Assembly: GCA_015657435.1 (NCBI GenBank)
Contig: JADLKH010000003.1
Coordinates: 715,601 to 722,633, forward strand
Reading direction: 5' to 3'
DNA from: Synergistales bacterium
GTDB taxonomy: Bacteria; Synergistota; Synergistia; Synergistales; 79-D21
DNA length: 7,033 nucleotides
Shown in pieces: positions 1 to 6,238 of this stretch. Both the position numbers and the translations under genes were made by a program. The first letter of the stretch is position 1. Each line of letters opens with the position of its first letter. Below the pieces are notes generated by a model. That model was not told where the DNA came from and searched no databases. It saw only the letters and a program-made list of their open reading frames with translations.

Positions 1-411
1 ATTGTCGGATACTCCTATGCTCACCGGCACAAGGAGCGGGCTGCCTATCAATGGAATGCCGAGCTTTCAGTATACGTCGACAGGAGGTTTCAGCGATGCG
101 GCATCGGCAAAGCTTTATATACTGCCCTAATTGGACTGCTGAGGCTGCAGAACATACAAAATGTTTATGGAGGTGTGGCTTTGCCAAACCCCAACAGCGA
201 AAATCTTCACGGGCATTTGGGGTTCACCAAGTTGGGAATTTATCGTGAAACCGGATACAAATTTGATGCCTGGCACGATGTAGCGTGGTTTGAGAAAGCG
301 ATTGGCGACCATAGGAATAAACCAAAAGCAGTGGTGCCAATTTCAGAGATTGGAAAAGAGGCACGAAACGAAATAATATCTGGGAGTTCCAGCCTAATAC
401 GGTGGAAATAG
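1..411 (+). CDS. GNAT N-acetyltransferase, PAT/MddA-like, 5' end outside the window
   Basis: Frame 1 is open from the first base to a TAG at 409-411, giving 136 residues of a protein that begins upstream. It transfers an acetyl group from acetyl-CoA to a small amine substrate; relatives act on phosphinothricin, methionine sulfoximine or similar amino-acid analogues in the cytoplasm. Visible residues about 24-40 (VYVDRRFQRCGIGKALYTAL) carry the acetyl-CoA pyrophosphate-binding motif (R/Q-x-x-G-x-G). The stretch with LGFTKLGIYRETGYKFDAWHDVAWF is the characteristic C-terminal signature of the PAT/Bar/MddA branch. About 35 residues follow that signature, so the tail is somewhat longer than usual. 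The precise substrate cannot be read from the sequence. The repeat that starts 16 bases after the stop supplies the nearest terminator. Confidence 0.9.
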   Translation: MVGYSYAHRHKERAAYQWNAELSVYVDRRFQRCGIGKALYTALIGLLRLQNIQNVYGGVALPNPNSENLHGHLGFTKLGIYRETGYKFDAWHDVAWFEKAIGDHRNKPKAVVPISEIGKEARNEIISGSSSLIRWK

Positions 412-427
412 AGGGCTGTCCTGAAAT

Positions 428-600
428 AGAACGGGCTATTTGTAGAACGGGTTATGCTTCGCACGGAACGCGGACTGCGGGAGATCGGACCTCGGCAAAG
501 TCGTTCGATAAACCCAGGACGCAGTGGAGAGAAGCCGGAAGAATCGGCTTCGAACTGAATGATCAAGAGGACCTCCCTGGATGGGGAGGTCCTCTTTTGA
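428..600 (+). repeat. Copy 1 of a three-copy repeat (decayed coding 3' end plus two hairpins)
   Basis: This stretch aligns with 1798-1955 and 6556-6728 in the same orientation. The first part (430-486) reads, in frame 1, as NGLFVERVMLRTERGLREI, almost the same peptide as the C-terminal end of the small gene at 6405-6638, but it is preceded by an in-frame TAG (427-429) where copy 3 has AAG. After that peptide the sequence has one extra base relative to copy 3, so the frame runs on instead of stopping. The second part holds hairpin A (arms 531-538 and 544-551, GAAGCCGG/TCGGCTTC, one G-U pair) and the terminator hairpin. Compared with copies 2 and 3 it lacks several bases just before hairpin A. 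It looks like the relic 3' end of a paralogue. Confidence 0.85.
567..598 (+). terminator. Intrinsic terminator of repeat copy 1
   Basis: GAGGACCTCCC (567-577) pairs with GGGAGGTCCTC (584-594) around a 6-base loop, and TTTT follows at 595-598. It is the last element of the repeat and would stop + strand transcripts coming from the acetyltransferase gene. In the reverse direction the stem is followed by TTGATC rather than a T-run, so it is a weaker stop for the convergent MORN gene. Confidence 0.8.
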
Positions 601-638
601 TTGTTGATTTGATCAGAAACCTGAGCCGGTAATTCCAC

Positions 639-1700
639 TCAATAATCCGCAGTGTTTTTTTCCTTCACTGGTTTTTCTACGAGGTCGTCGGTTGGCTTGT
701 ACCAATAGTTGATGAAAACAGTCGGGAAGGGGTTGTTTTGTATGAAAGCGAATTTCCCCATTTTGATGGAAAGAAGATGCCCCTCACCCAAATCCCAAAC
801 GGTGAGGGCTTCCATTCCTTTGCCGTTTTCATTGATCGCCAGGCCGTAACGGTCCATCAAGCCCTGTTTGAAGGTGCCATACTGTTTCAGGGTTTCCTCG
901 TCCGTCTTGGTCTGGGCAACGACCTGGACCCAGTACATCTGGTCCTGATAAATGAAAATATGACAAAAGACAGAAATGCCATTGTAGGTTGTGAAGTAGG
1001 TCAGTTGTAGTGCTTCGTTACGATTGCCCTTCTTCCAAAACTTTGTATCAGGTCGTTTGCTCATGATGTTCTTGACAGTTTTCTCCGAAGCCCCCCACGG
1101 AATTCCGAGAACCGTGTCCGTTTTCAGCCCGATGACAACGGGGCTGTCGTCTTTCCATTGCCCATCGTAGAGGATCTTCCCCTGGGGGTCTTTCATGACA
1201 CCCTGGCCGTTGCGCTTTCCTTTCTGCCATTCCCCTTCGTAACTTTTGCCGTCAGACCACGTGAATATACCCTTGCCTGCAATTATCCCGTCTACCCATT
1301 CCCCGTCGTAACGGTTGCCGTTGGCCCACGAATATGACCCTTCGCCATTTACCCGGCCTTTCCTGTAAAACCCGTTAAAGGAATCGCCGTCATTCCATTG
1401 GAGAGTGACCTTGCCGTCAAGATAGCCGGCAAGCATTTCCCCTTGGCCTTTGGCTTCAAAATCCTTTCCGTTCAGGCGGATCGTAATTGTGAAACTGCCG
1501 GTACCTTGGGCGAGTCCGTTGATGGCTGGACCATCCCAGTTGACAGAGGTCAGGAGGCTGCCGCTGTTTGAGACCCAGAAGATTTTTGCCCCTGTTTGCT
1601 TGTCGGTTGCCCAGGTTTCGTTCGCCCGGGCGGAACCGGCAGCCATACAAACAAGAACTGTCACCAGACACAGAAGCCCTAAGGATTGACGAAGTCGCAC
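639..1700 (-). CDS. Exported MORN-repeat protein of unknown function
   Basis: A 353-residue protein. The GTG start at 1700 is chosen because GGGAGG lies nine bases upstream and the product then begins with a clean Sec signal peptide: basic MRLRQ, a hydrophobic core, and cleavage probably after ARA at residue 26. Residues about 107-183 hold MORN repeats (YDGEW, YEGEW and YDGQW, each followed by a G-x-G turn), a beta-hairpin repeat used as a scaffold or for lipid and protein binding. From about residue 197 a different domain starts (VLGIPWGASEKTVKNIM) and runs to the C-terminus with aromatic-rich strands. This resembles the small 'IPWGAS' domain found in other exported bacterial proteins, which has no assigned activity. 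The protein is probably periplasmic or surface-attached. The gene is transcribed alone, with repeat copies on both sides. Confidence 0.88.
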   Translation of the reverse strand: MRLRQSLGLLCLVTVLVCMAAGSARANETWATDKQTGAKIFWVSNSGSLLTSVNWDGPAINGLAQGTGSFTITIRLNGKDFEAKGQGEMLAGYLDGKVTLQWNDGDSFNGFYRKGRVNGEGSYSWANGNRYDGEWVDGIIAGKGIFTWSDGKSYEGEWQKGKRNGQGVMKDPQGKILYDGQWKDDSPVVIGLKTDTVLGIPWGASEKTVKNIMSKRPDTKFWKKGNRNEALQLTYFTTYNGISVFCHIFIYQDQMYWVQVVAQTKTDEETLKQYGTFKQGLMDRYGLAINENGKGMEALTVWDLGEGHLLSIKMGKFAFIQNNPFPTVFINYWYKPTDDLVEKPVKEKNTADY

Positions 1701-1729
1701 CGGCGTAAACCTCCCTGGTAAAAAAGTCT

Positions 1730-1765
1730 TTAAAAAGATATTTTGCTTCGTTGCCCGAAGAGCAT
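1730..1765 (-). CDS. Possible 11-codon leader ORF upstream of the MORN gene
   Basis: On the minus strand a perfect AGGAGG (1771-1776) stands five bases before an ATG that opens MLFGQRSKISF and ends in TAA. This finishes about 30 bases before the GTG of the MORN gene. The ribosome site is better than that of the gene it precedes. No family is recognisable. The site overlaps the spacer of the promoter proposed at 1764-1792, so both cannot be used from that promoter. It may be chance or the eroded start of a lost gene. Confidence 0.2.
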   Translation of the reverse strand: MLFGQRSKISF

Positions 1766-1792
1766 TGTTGCCTCCTGGGAGAGTGATGTCAA
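1764..1792 (-). promoter_or_regulatory. Candidate sigma-70 promoter for the MORN gene
   Basis: Minus-strand TTGACA (1787-1792), a 17-base spacer and AACAAT (1764-1769, four of six consensus bases) lie about 65 bases before the GTG start. The perfect -35 and ideal spacing support it; the -10 is imperfect. It starts immediately beyond repeat copy 2. Confidence 0.4.
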
Positions 1793-1797
1793 CAAGT

Positions 1798-1955
1798 CGG
1801 GTGGGGGTTGCTTCGCACGGAAGGAGGACTGCGGGAAATCGGACCTCGGCAAGATCGTTCGATAGGACGCAGGAAGCAGTGGAGAGAAGCCGGTCAACCG
1901 GCTTCGAACTGAATGATCAAGAGGACCTCCCTGGATGGGAAGGTCCTCTTTTTGT
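1798..1955 (+). repeat. Copy 2 of the three-copy repeat
   Basis: Similarity to the other copies begins around 1798 and is strong from GCTTCGCACGG (1809) to the T-run at 1949-1953. Copy 2 lacks the first coding part seen in copies 1 and 3, and has GAAGGAGGA where they have GAACGCGGA. It shares with copy 1 the GGACCTCGGCAA version that carries one extra base. With copy 3 it shares the AGGAAGCAG bases missing from copy 1. Hairpin A is perfect here: GAAGCCGG (1886-1893), loop TCAA, CCGGCTTC (1898-1905). The terminator follows. The copy lies between the promoter of the MORN gene and the 3' end of the convergent lipoprotein gene. Confidence 0.85.
1921..1953 (+). terminator. Intrinsic terminator of repeat copy 2
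   Basis: GAGGACCT (1921-1928) pairs with AGGTCCTC (1941-1948); a C-A mismatch and two further G-C pairs extend the stem. TTTTT follows at 1949-1953. It points at the 3' end of the lipoprotein gene 26 bases away, so it would stop + strand transcripts before they run antisense into that gene. Confidence 0.75.
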
Positions 1956-1978
1956 GTTGCGGTAGCCTTGCTTTTCCT

Positions 1979-3424
1979 TCAATTGTCCTTCCGGATCCCG
2001 GGCGGTGCATAGAGCGGATCGAGGGCTTCTTCTTCGGGGAGGTACATCCGCAAAGTCATCGAAAGCGGGCCGCTCGGCGCCGGTAGCCAGTTTGCGCTCC
2101 TATCGCCCCCTGGATCCTGCGACTGTATGTATATTTCCAGGGAACCGCCGGAGCCGTAATGGATCCCGGGGGTTCGGTCACCGATTGAATATCGGTCGAT
2201 CGGGTTATGAACCATGCGCTGGTCAGGCATACTGTAAATGGTGATGGACCAGAATCCAGCTTCCTTAACGGGTGGCAGTGTTCCCGGCGAAAACGATAGG
2301 ACATAGCGGTTGACAGAGGCATCCAGGCCGTTTCCGGAATCATCGTATTGAACGCTGGGATAATAGGCCTCTTCCAGGTTGGCCCCATAGAGGCCCAGCT
2401 TGGCCGCCCCAGCCCTGACAAGGTATTGCCCCTGCATCTGTTCGCGACTGCCGAAGATTCGCTTGGTCAGAACCCAGCTGTTTTTCATCTCACCCAATTG
2501 TAGGAATGATCCTCTTATTTGTTCCCTGGCCGAATCGATACCTTGCTGGATGGCGTCCTGGATCGAGGGCCGGAAATCAGTCACATCAAAATAAAAACCG
2601 GGCCCGACGCCTATTCTGCCGAAACGCTCGACCAATTCGATTTCGGTCGGGTGGATTTTCAACTGGCCGAGAAGGAAGTTGAAATACTTGATGAAATCGG
2701 GGGACTCGGCCAAGGCCTGGTCGTAGGTCGGGAAGACGTCCATCGGGGCGGGATCCGGGGCTGCTCTGCCCAGGAATTGGCTCAAGGGCTGGGCAACATA
2801 ATGCTGCTGGATTTCCAGCACCTTTTCCAGGTCGCCCTCGATGTCACTGTTCACCGCCGTGCGTCCGAGGCAAAACACGAAGTTCCCCTCAGACCGGAAC
2901 AGGTTGTCCACCCCTGTCGGCTTAGGGCCTTTCCACCACGGGCTGGCAACCATGAAGGTCCTGCCTGCCGTTCCCGTTTCCCTTGTCCCGACGTAAGCGA
3001 AGTTGTGCGTGTACAGGTCGACAAGCTGGAAGGAAAAGTACCGGTCTTCGATGGTTGGTGTCGTGATAACCATTGGTTCGGTCCGGAGGTCAAGCCAGAT
3101 CCCGGAGTAAAGAGTATCGTTGTTCTCCCTGACGATATTCGCGTCGTCGGGGCCCGCCAACGTGGTGGCGTGCTGGAAACGGTTGAAGGCTCTCGGCTTG
3201 ATAGCCTGGATCTGCATCGTCTTGTAGTTTTCAAGCATAGGGTAGGCGAAAATGTAGGCCTCTTCTGCTACGGACCTTGCCTCTTCCGGGGTCAGAGGGG
3301 TCTGGTCCGAAATCATGGCATTGTCGGAAGAGGAGGAGCAGCCTGAAATTCCCGAAAGAGGAAAGAGGAGGACCACGAAAAGCAAGGGGACTTTTCGGAG
3401 GCGTTTTCTTAAAAACAGGAACAC
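1979..3424 (-). CDS. DUF1254/DUF1214 domain lipoprotein
   Basis: A 481-residue protein. The GTG at 3424 follows a purine-rich AGGGGGG about six bases upstream and gives a good lipoprotein signal: basic RKRLRK at residues 6-11, a hydrophobic core, and the lipobox ISGC with Cys29, followed by a Ser-rich linker. The mature protein is therefore probably membrane-anchored and faces the periplasm. Residues about 45-200 form the DUF1254 domain, with its signature NNDTLYS at 101-107 and the YFSFQLVDLYTHNFAYVGTR stretch (129-148). Residues about 345-465 form DUF1214, with GFWSITIYSMPDQRMV (390-405), NPIDRYSIGDRTPG (407-420) and WLPAP (446-450). Length and domain order match the family. No catalytic residue set is established for it; members have been linked to varied exported functions, so no substrate is assigned. 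The gene stands alone with its own likely promoter. Confidence 0.92.
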   Translation of the reverse strand: MFLFLRKRLRKVPLLFVVLLFPLSGISGCSSSSDNAMISDQTPLTPEEARSVAEEAYIFAYPMLENYKTMQIQAIKPRAFNRFQHATTLAGPDDANIVRENNDTLYSGIWLDLRTEPMVITTPTIEDRYFSFQLVDLYTHNFAYVGTRETGTAGRTFMVASPWWKGPKPTGVDNLFRSEGNFVFCLGRTAVNSDIEGDLEKVLEIQQHYVAQPLSQFLGRAAPDPAPMDVFPTYDQALAESPDFIKYFNFLLGQLKIHPTEIELVERFGRIGVGPGFYFDVTDFRPSIQDAIQQGIDSAREQIRGSFLQLGEMKNSWVLTKRIFGSREQMQGQYLVRAGAAKLGLYGANLEEAYYPSVQYDDSGNGLDASVNRYVLSFSPGTLPPVKEAGFWSITIYSMPDQRMVHNPIDRYSIGDRTPGIHYGSGGSLEIYIQSQDPGGDRSANWLPAPSGPLSMTLRMYLPEEEALDPLYAPPGIRKDN

Positions 3425-3478
3425 ATGGATCCCCCCCTCTCATAAATGGATCCTTTCGGTTGATCGATATTTAAACCA

Positions 3479-3507
3479 AGAATATATTGTTTAAAAAAAA
3501 GTGTCAA
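3479..3507 (-). promoter_or_regulatory. Candidate sigma-70 promoter for the DUF1254 lipoprotein gene
   Basis: Minus-strand TTGACA (3502-3507), a 17-base spacer rich in T and A, and TATTCT (3479-3484, four of six consensus bases). The start codon lies about 55 bases downstream. The perfect -35, exact spacing and surrounding AT-rich tract make this the best promoter in the window. Confidence 0.55.
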
Positions 3508-4061
3508 TCATTTAACTAACAATGTCCCGTGTTGCCGTGAGGAACAAAAGAAACGGTTGGTGTCCGGACATCTTTCCCGTGGAAGCATCGTTGGTAGGTA
3601 GATGGACGTGCAAAGTCAAGAGTAGGAGGCAAAACACGATTTCAATCGTGCAGGCGAGAATGTCCAGGAAAGCGGGGGAGACTCTTAGGGAAGACAGACG
3701 GCGTCCAGTGTCGAAAGCGGTCCTTCGCCAAGGGATTCGAGAGGCTTGCTGAGAAGGGGCATCTTTTCTTCGATCCTGACAACGAAATGGAAGTTCCTTC
3801 AAAACCCCTGGGCATCGAAGACCGTAAAGGTTCATGCAAGTCCCAATATTTCCCGGAAATCAAGGAAGCCTTTCACCGAGAGCACTCGCTGCTCATCTAT
3901 CAGCATTTCCCGAGAATAGAGCGGCAAACTTACATTCAGCAGAGAGCAACAGAACTTTTCAACAAGGCGATGGGTCTTGATGCGATCTTCAGCTTCTCTA
4001 CAAGCAATGTCTGCTTTTTCCTGGAGTCATAGAACAAACATACCCAGTATTTCCAAGATCG

Positions 4062-4148
4062 GTTGGGGATATAGGCACTCGTTGGGGAAGTCGGTTTACA
4101 GTCAGGTGTCACGGTTCGTAAAGAGATCTCGATAACCACGGTTGGGGA
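4062..4148 (+). repeat. Three direct GTTGGGGA repeats upstream of the nuclease operon
   Basis: The 8-mer GTTGGGGA occurs at 4062-4069, 4081-4088 and 4141-4148, all on the + strand; the first and third are both preceded by G. They lie 130-215 bases before the nuclease start. Regular same-strand spacing can mark a regulator-binding array, but the spacings (19 and 60) are uneven and chance is possible. Confidence 0.35.
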
Positions 4149-4202
4149 GAGAGAATCTTTACACCGTATCTTTGAGAGATTGCCTAGTATGGATCATTTG
4201 AC

Positions 4203-4216
4203 TTCCCTTGAGGGAA
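4203..4216. promoter_or_regulatory. Short perfect dyad before the nuclease gene
   Basis: TTCCCT-TG-AGGGAA is a perfect 6-base inverted repeat with a 2-base centre, about 62 bases upstream of the ATG at 4278. The position suits an operator. It is too short to be a terminator, and no regulator gene is visible nearby. Confidence 0.25.
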
Positions 4217-4277
4217 AATCGCCGCCTGAATTGGTTTCCGAAAGGGGGTAACTTGTTTGTCGGAGGTTTCATCCGTT

Positions 4278-4961
4278 ATGGGACTAGAAAGTTCGTTGAG
4301 GCGGTATTACGGAGAACTGGCAGGTAGCCTAAGGATTTTCCGGGAGACCTCCGCTCCCCTTGAACGTGCGTATGCTTTCAACTTCAATTCATTCGAACTC
4401 CTGATCGCCAATGAGCAATCCCTTTCCAGGGTGATCGGTTTCCTGCTTGATCCAAAGGAGACACACGGGCAGGGCATTGCCTTCCTCAAGTCTTTTTTCA
4501 GGGAAGTGCTGGAAAAGGTCATTAAGGATTTCGTCTCTCCAAAAGACCCCGATCTTGAAAAGGCGCGTGTCCGACTAGAATATCTGACTTCCACAAGAAG
4601 GCGCATCGACATCGTTATCGACCTACCAGAACTTCGCCTTGCGATCGAAAACAAGCCCTGGGCGAATGATGGGGATATGCAGATCGCCGACTACTACGAC
4701 TTCCTCAAGCGACAGAACAAACAGTGGGTATTGTGCTATCTGACTCCGGGTGGCCAATCGTCGGAGAGTGCGGGGAAGGCAACACCAGAGAAAGACTATT
4801 TTTGCCTTTCCTGCCAGAAGCACATGCTTTCTTGGCTGAAAGCATGCATGAAGGATTGCAAGGCGGATCGGATTCGTCATTTCATAGAGGACTTCGAGGA
4901 GTATATCCAGGCCCACCTGAGGGGAACTGAGGAGGATGGCTATGAGCAGGCCCGAGTTTAA
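4278..4961 (+). CDS. PD-(D/E)XK nuclease domain protein (PDDEXK_4 type)
   Basis: 227 residues from the ATG at 4278, which has GGAGG eleven bases upstream; an in-frame TTG at 4257 behind a G-rich tract would add seven residues. The core of a PD-(D/E)XK nuclease is visible: Asp111 in RRIDIVID, then Glu124-Asn-Lys126 in AIENKPWA, then Gln135 in QIADYYDFLK, with the family's N-terminal LLDPKETHGQG block at 57-66. These match the PF14281-type family, predicted metal-dependent DNases often found near defence genes. The protein stops at residue 227, soon after a helical segment (RHFIEDFEEYIQAHL), whereas single-chain relatives as I recall them continue for about 200 residues. The next gene starts inside this one (20-base overlap, different frame) and appears to supply that missing part. 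The three core motifs are intact, so the enzyme may be active. Its biological target is unknown. Confidence 0.82.
   Translation: MGLESSLRRYYGELAGSLRIFRETSAPLERAYAFNFNSFELLIANEQSLSRVIGFLLDPKETHGQGIAFLKSFFREVLEKVIKDFVSPKDPDLEKARVRLEYLTSTRRRIDIVIDLPELRLAIENKPWANDGDMQIADYYDFLKRQNKQWVLCYLTPGGQSSESAGKATPEKDYFCLSCQKHMLSWLKACMKDCKADRIRHFIEDFEEYIQAHLRGTEEDGYEQARV
4931..4935 (+). promoter_or_regulatory. Ribosome binding site fixing the second start of the nuclease pair
   Basis: GGAGG directly abuts an ATG at 4936 but is six bases from the in-frame ATG at 4942, the normal distance. The second ATG is therefore the likely start. The site lies inside the upstream coding region, so translation of the two genes is probably coupled. 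Confidence 0.6.
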
Positions 4962-5538
4962 ACTTGTCAGCGAATCGATTCGATCAAGCCAGGAGAACTT
5001 GGAGGCTGCTTACTGGACTGCCGAGGCGTGGCCTTATTCAATTTCCAGACTGAGGGGAGAGTTTATAAAGAAACTCGAAAATCAGGCTATTAAAGAGTGG
5101 GGAGAGCTTCAGTGGTGTGTAGAGCACGAAGATTTTTCCGGGAAAATGAGCGATGAGGATAGTCAATGCGAATTATGGTTCAGGAAAGAAACGCGGCAGC
5201 CTGATTATTTATTCGGCTTCACTTGTGAGGGAAAGAGGTTCAATAGGCCCAATTGGGGTGTTTTAAAGCCCAAGAGGGCATCTTCTGAACCTATACTTGC
5301 GGCACTTGAAGGCCTTCCATGCTCAGGAGCCAAGCAGGAATGGGCGTGGTGGCTCTATCTCAACAGAGAAATCCCCGGTATCGACTCATTGAGCAACCTC
5401 GCATTCCTGGAGGAAGCGCGCCGTTTTGCAGCTGGCTTCGTATCAGTCGAGGATCTTGAGATAACCAGTAAGATCCTAAGTCGGCTTACGGACATAAAGG
5501 AACGTCTAGACCGGGCAGGAATCTTCGAAGCCAACTAA
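4942..5538 (+). CDS. Partner of the PDDEXK nuclease, probably its C-terminal half as a separate protein
   Basis: 198 residues, overlapping the nuclease gene by 20 bases. The start at 4942 is set by the GGAGG at 4931-4935. No catalytic motif is visible. The N-terminal helix SIRSSQENLEAAYWTAEAW (residues 12-30), with Asn19-Leu-Glu, and the following predicted helix (SRLRGEFIKKLENQ) resemble the region that follows the nuclease core in longer PDDEXK_4-type proteins, which I recall having a similar 'eN-l-A' helix. Next come Trp-rich strands, including residues 53-59 (WGELQWC), 85-101 and 133-141 (EWAWWLYLN). The protein is soluble, with no signal peptide or membrane segment. Nuclease plus partner would total about 425 residues, a usual length for the single-chain form. 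It could be a real two-gene system or one gene split by a frameshift at the overlap. The family match is from memory, and the function is unassigned. Confidence 0.75.
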   Translation: MSRPEFKLVSESIRSSQENLEAAYWTAEAWPYSISRLRGEFIKKLENQAIKEWGELQWCVEHEDFSGKMSDEDSQCELWFRKETRQPDYLFGFTCEGKRFNRPNWGVLKPKRASSEPILAALEGLPCSGAKQEWAWWLYLNREIPGIDSLSNLAFLEEARRFAAGFVSVEDLEITSKILSRLTDIKERLDRAGIFEAN

Positions 5539-6238
5539 CCCCGTTTAAGAAATCGAATAAAATCCAGCCTGACCTGCCCCCCATTGTCTGTACCAGAAAG
5601 AAAGTGAATCTTCCAGCTTGTTGCCGCTGGAGAGTTGAGGTTGATCAACCCTACTTGATTTTCAGCTTTTCACGGGAACCAGGGGAGAGGATGGGAGGCC
5701 TGAAATGCTGGAAAGAACTTGCCACGACACGCCTGGAACGGAAGTTTCATCGAAGCTGGCGCTTCGGACTCGTGATAACGGTGGCTATAGCCGCCGTAAA
5801 AAATATACTGCTTGGGAAAGTTACACGGTTTAGTGGCCTGTTTAACCTCCGTTTCGAGAAGATACTGGGTCCGCTTCGACCCCGTTTTGTTGCCGGTGCG
5901 CAGGGTGAAGGATTTCCGGTCCTTCCTCCATCGCCCCGAAGTCTCTCAGAAGACAATATGCATTCCCGCCATTTTTCACGCATGAAAGATCGGAAGAGTA
6001 AATGCGGCTTGCTGCTCGGTGGGGCGGTTGTGCCTGACCAGCGAATTCAATGCCAATTGGGCTCTGTTCTGAATTGATAAAAAAGCCCTACAAAAACCTG
6101 TTCGAATATATTTATCCGAGGTGTCAGAAAAAGCATAGAAAAAGAGGATGAAAAGTAGTCAGTTCTGATTTATTATGTGAAAGTTAAGCAATAGCGATAG
6201 GGTATTTGCAACGGATCTCTGGTGCATACACACATATC
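5539..6238. other. 700-base stretch without a convincing gene; contains two strong hairpins
   Basis: Reading frames here are short, poorly initiated and compositionally unlike the neighbouring genes. The longest, GTG-started at 5604 and 157 codons long, has no recognisable domain. Structural elements seen: a perfect 12-base palindrome GGTTGATCAACC (5639-5650), a hairpin CGAAGC/GCTTCG (5751-5756 with 5761-5766), and a second hairpin ACGGTGGC/GCCGCCGT (5778-5785 with 5790-5797, loop TATA, one G-U). No T-run follows either hairpin. The last 170 bases are AT-rich. The region ends where tRNA-Cys sequence begins. No integrase or recognisable transposase remnant was found. Confidence 0.5.

Larger units (their letters stand above)
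3508..4277. other. Gene-poor stretch upstream of the nuclease gene
   Basis: No recognisable gene lies here. The most protein-like reading is + strand frame 1 from 3598. It has no start codon before an ATG at 3787, meets TAG at 4030-4032 and again at 4072-4074, then stays open to TAA at 4248-4250. The ATG-started part would be 81 residues with no family I recognise and no good ribosome site. Other frames (for example 3522-3752 +) are equally unconvincing. Either this is intergenic DNA or a decayed gene. The last 220 bases contain three GTTGGGGA repeats and a short dyad, listed separately, and probably include the promoter of the nuclease pair, though I see no clear -35/-10 pair. Confidence 0.5.

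Noticed and set aside
240..638. 132-codon open frame on the minus strand
   Set aside because: It is antisense to the repeat and to the conserved C-terminal signature of the acetyltransferase; a similar spurious reading arises from repeat copy 3.
2519..3346. 275-codon open frame on the + strand
   Set aside because: It lies antisense to the DUF1254/DUF1214 gene, whose family motifs are clear across the same span, and its own translation shows no domain.
5986..5997. AGATCGGAAGAG, identical to the first 12 bases of a common sequencing adapter
   Set aside because: The following bases (TAAATG) do not continue as any standard adapter, and the surrounding sequence runs on without a junction. Treated as coincidence.
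5604..6077. 157-codon GTG-started open frame on the + strand
   Set aside because: No ribosome site of quality and no recognisable domain; other frames over the same stretch look equally coding or noncoding. Described only as part of the gene-poor region.
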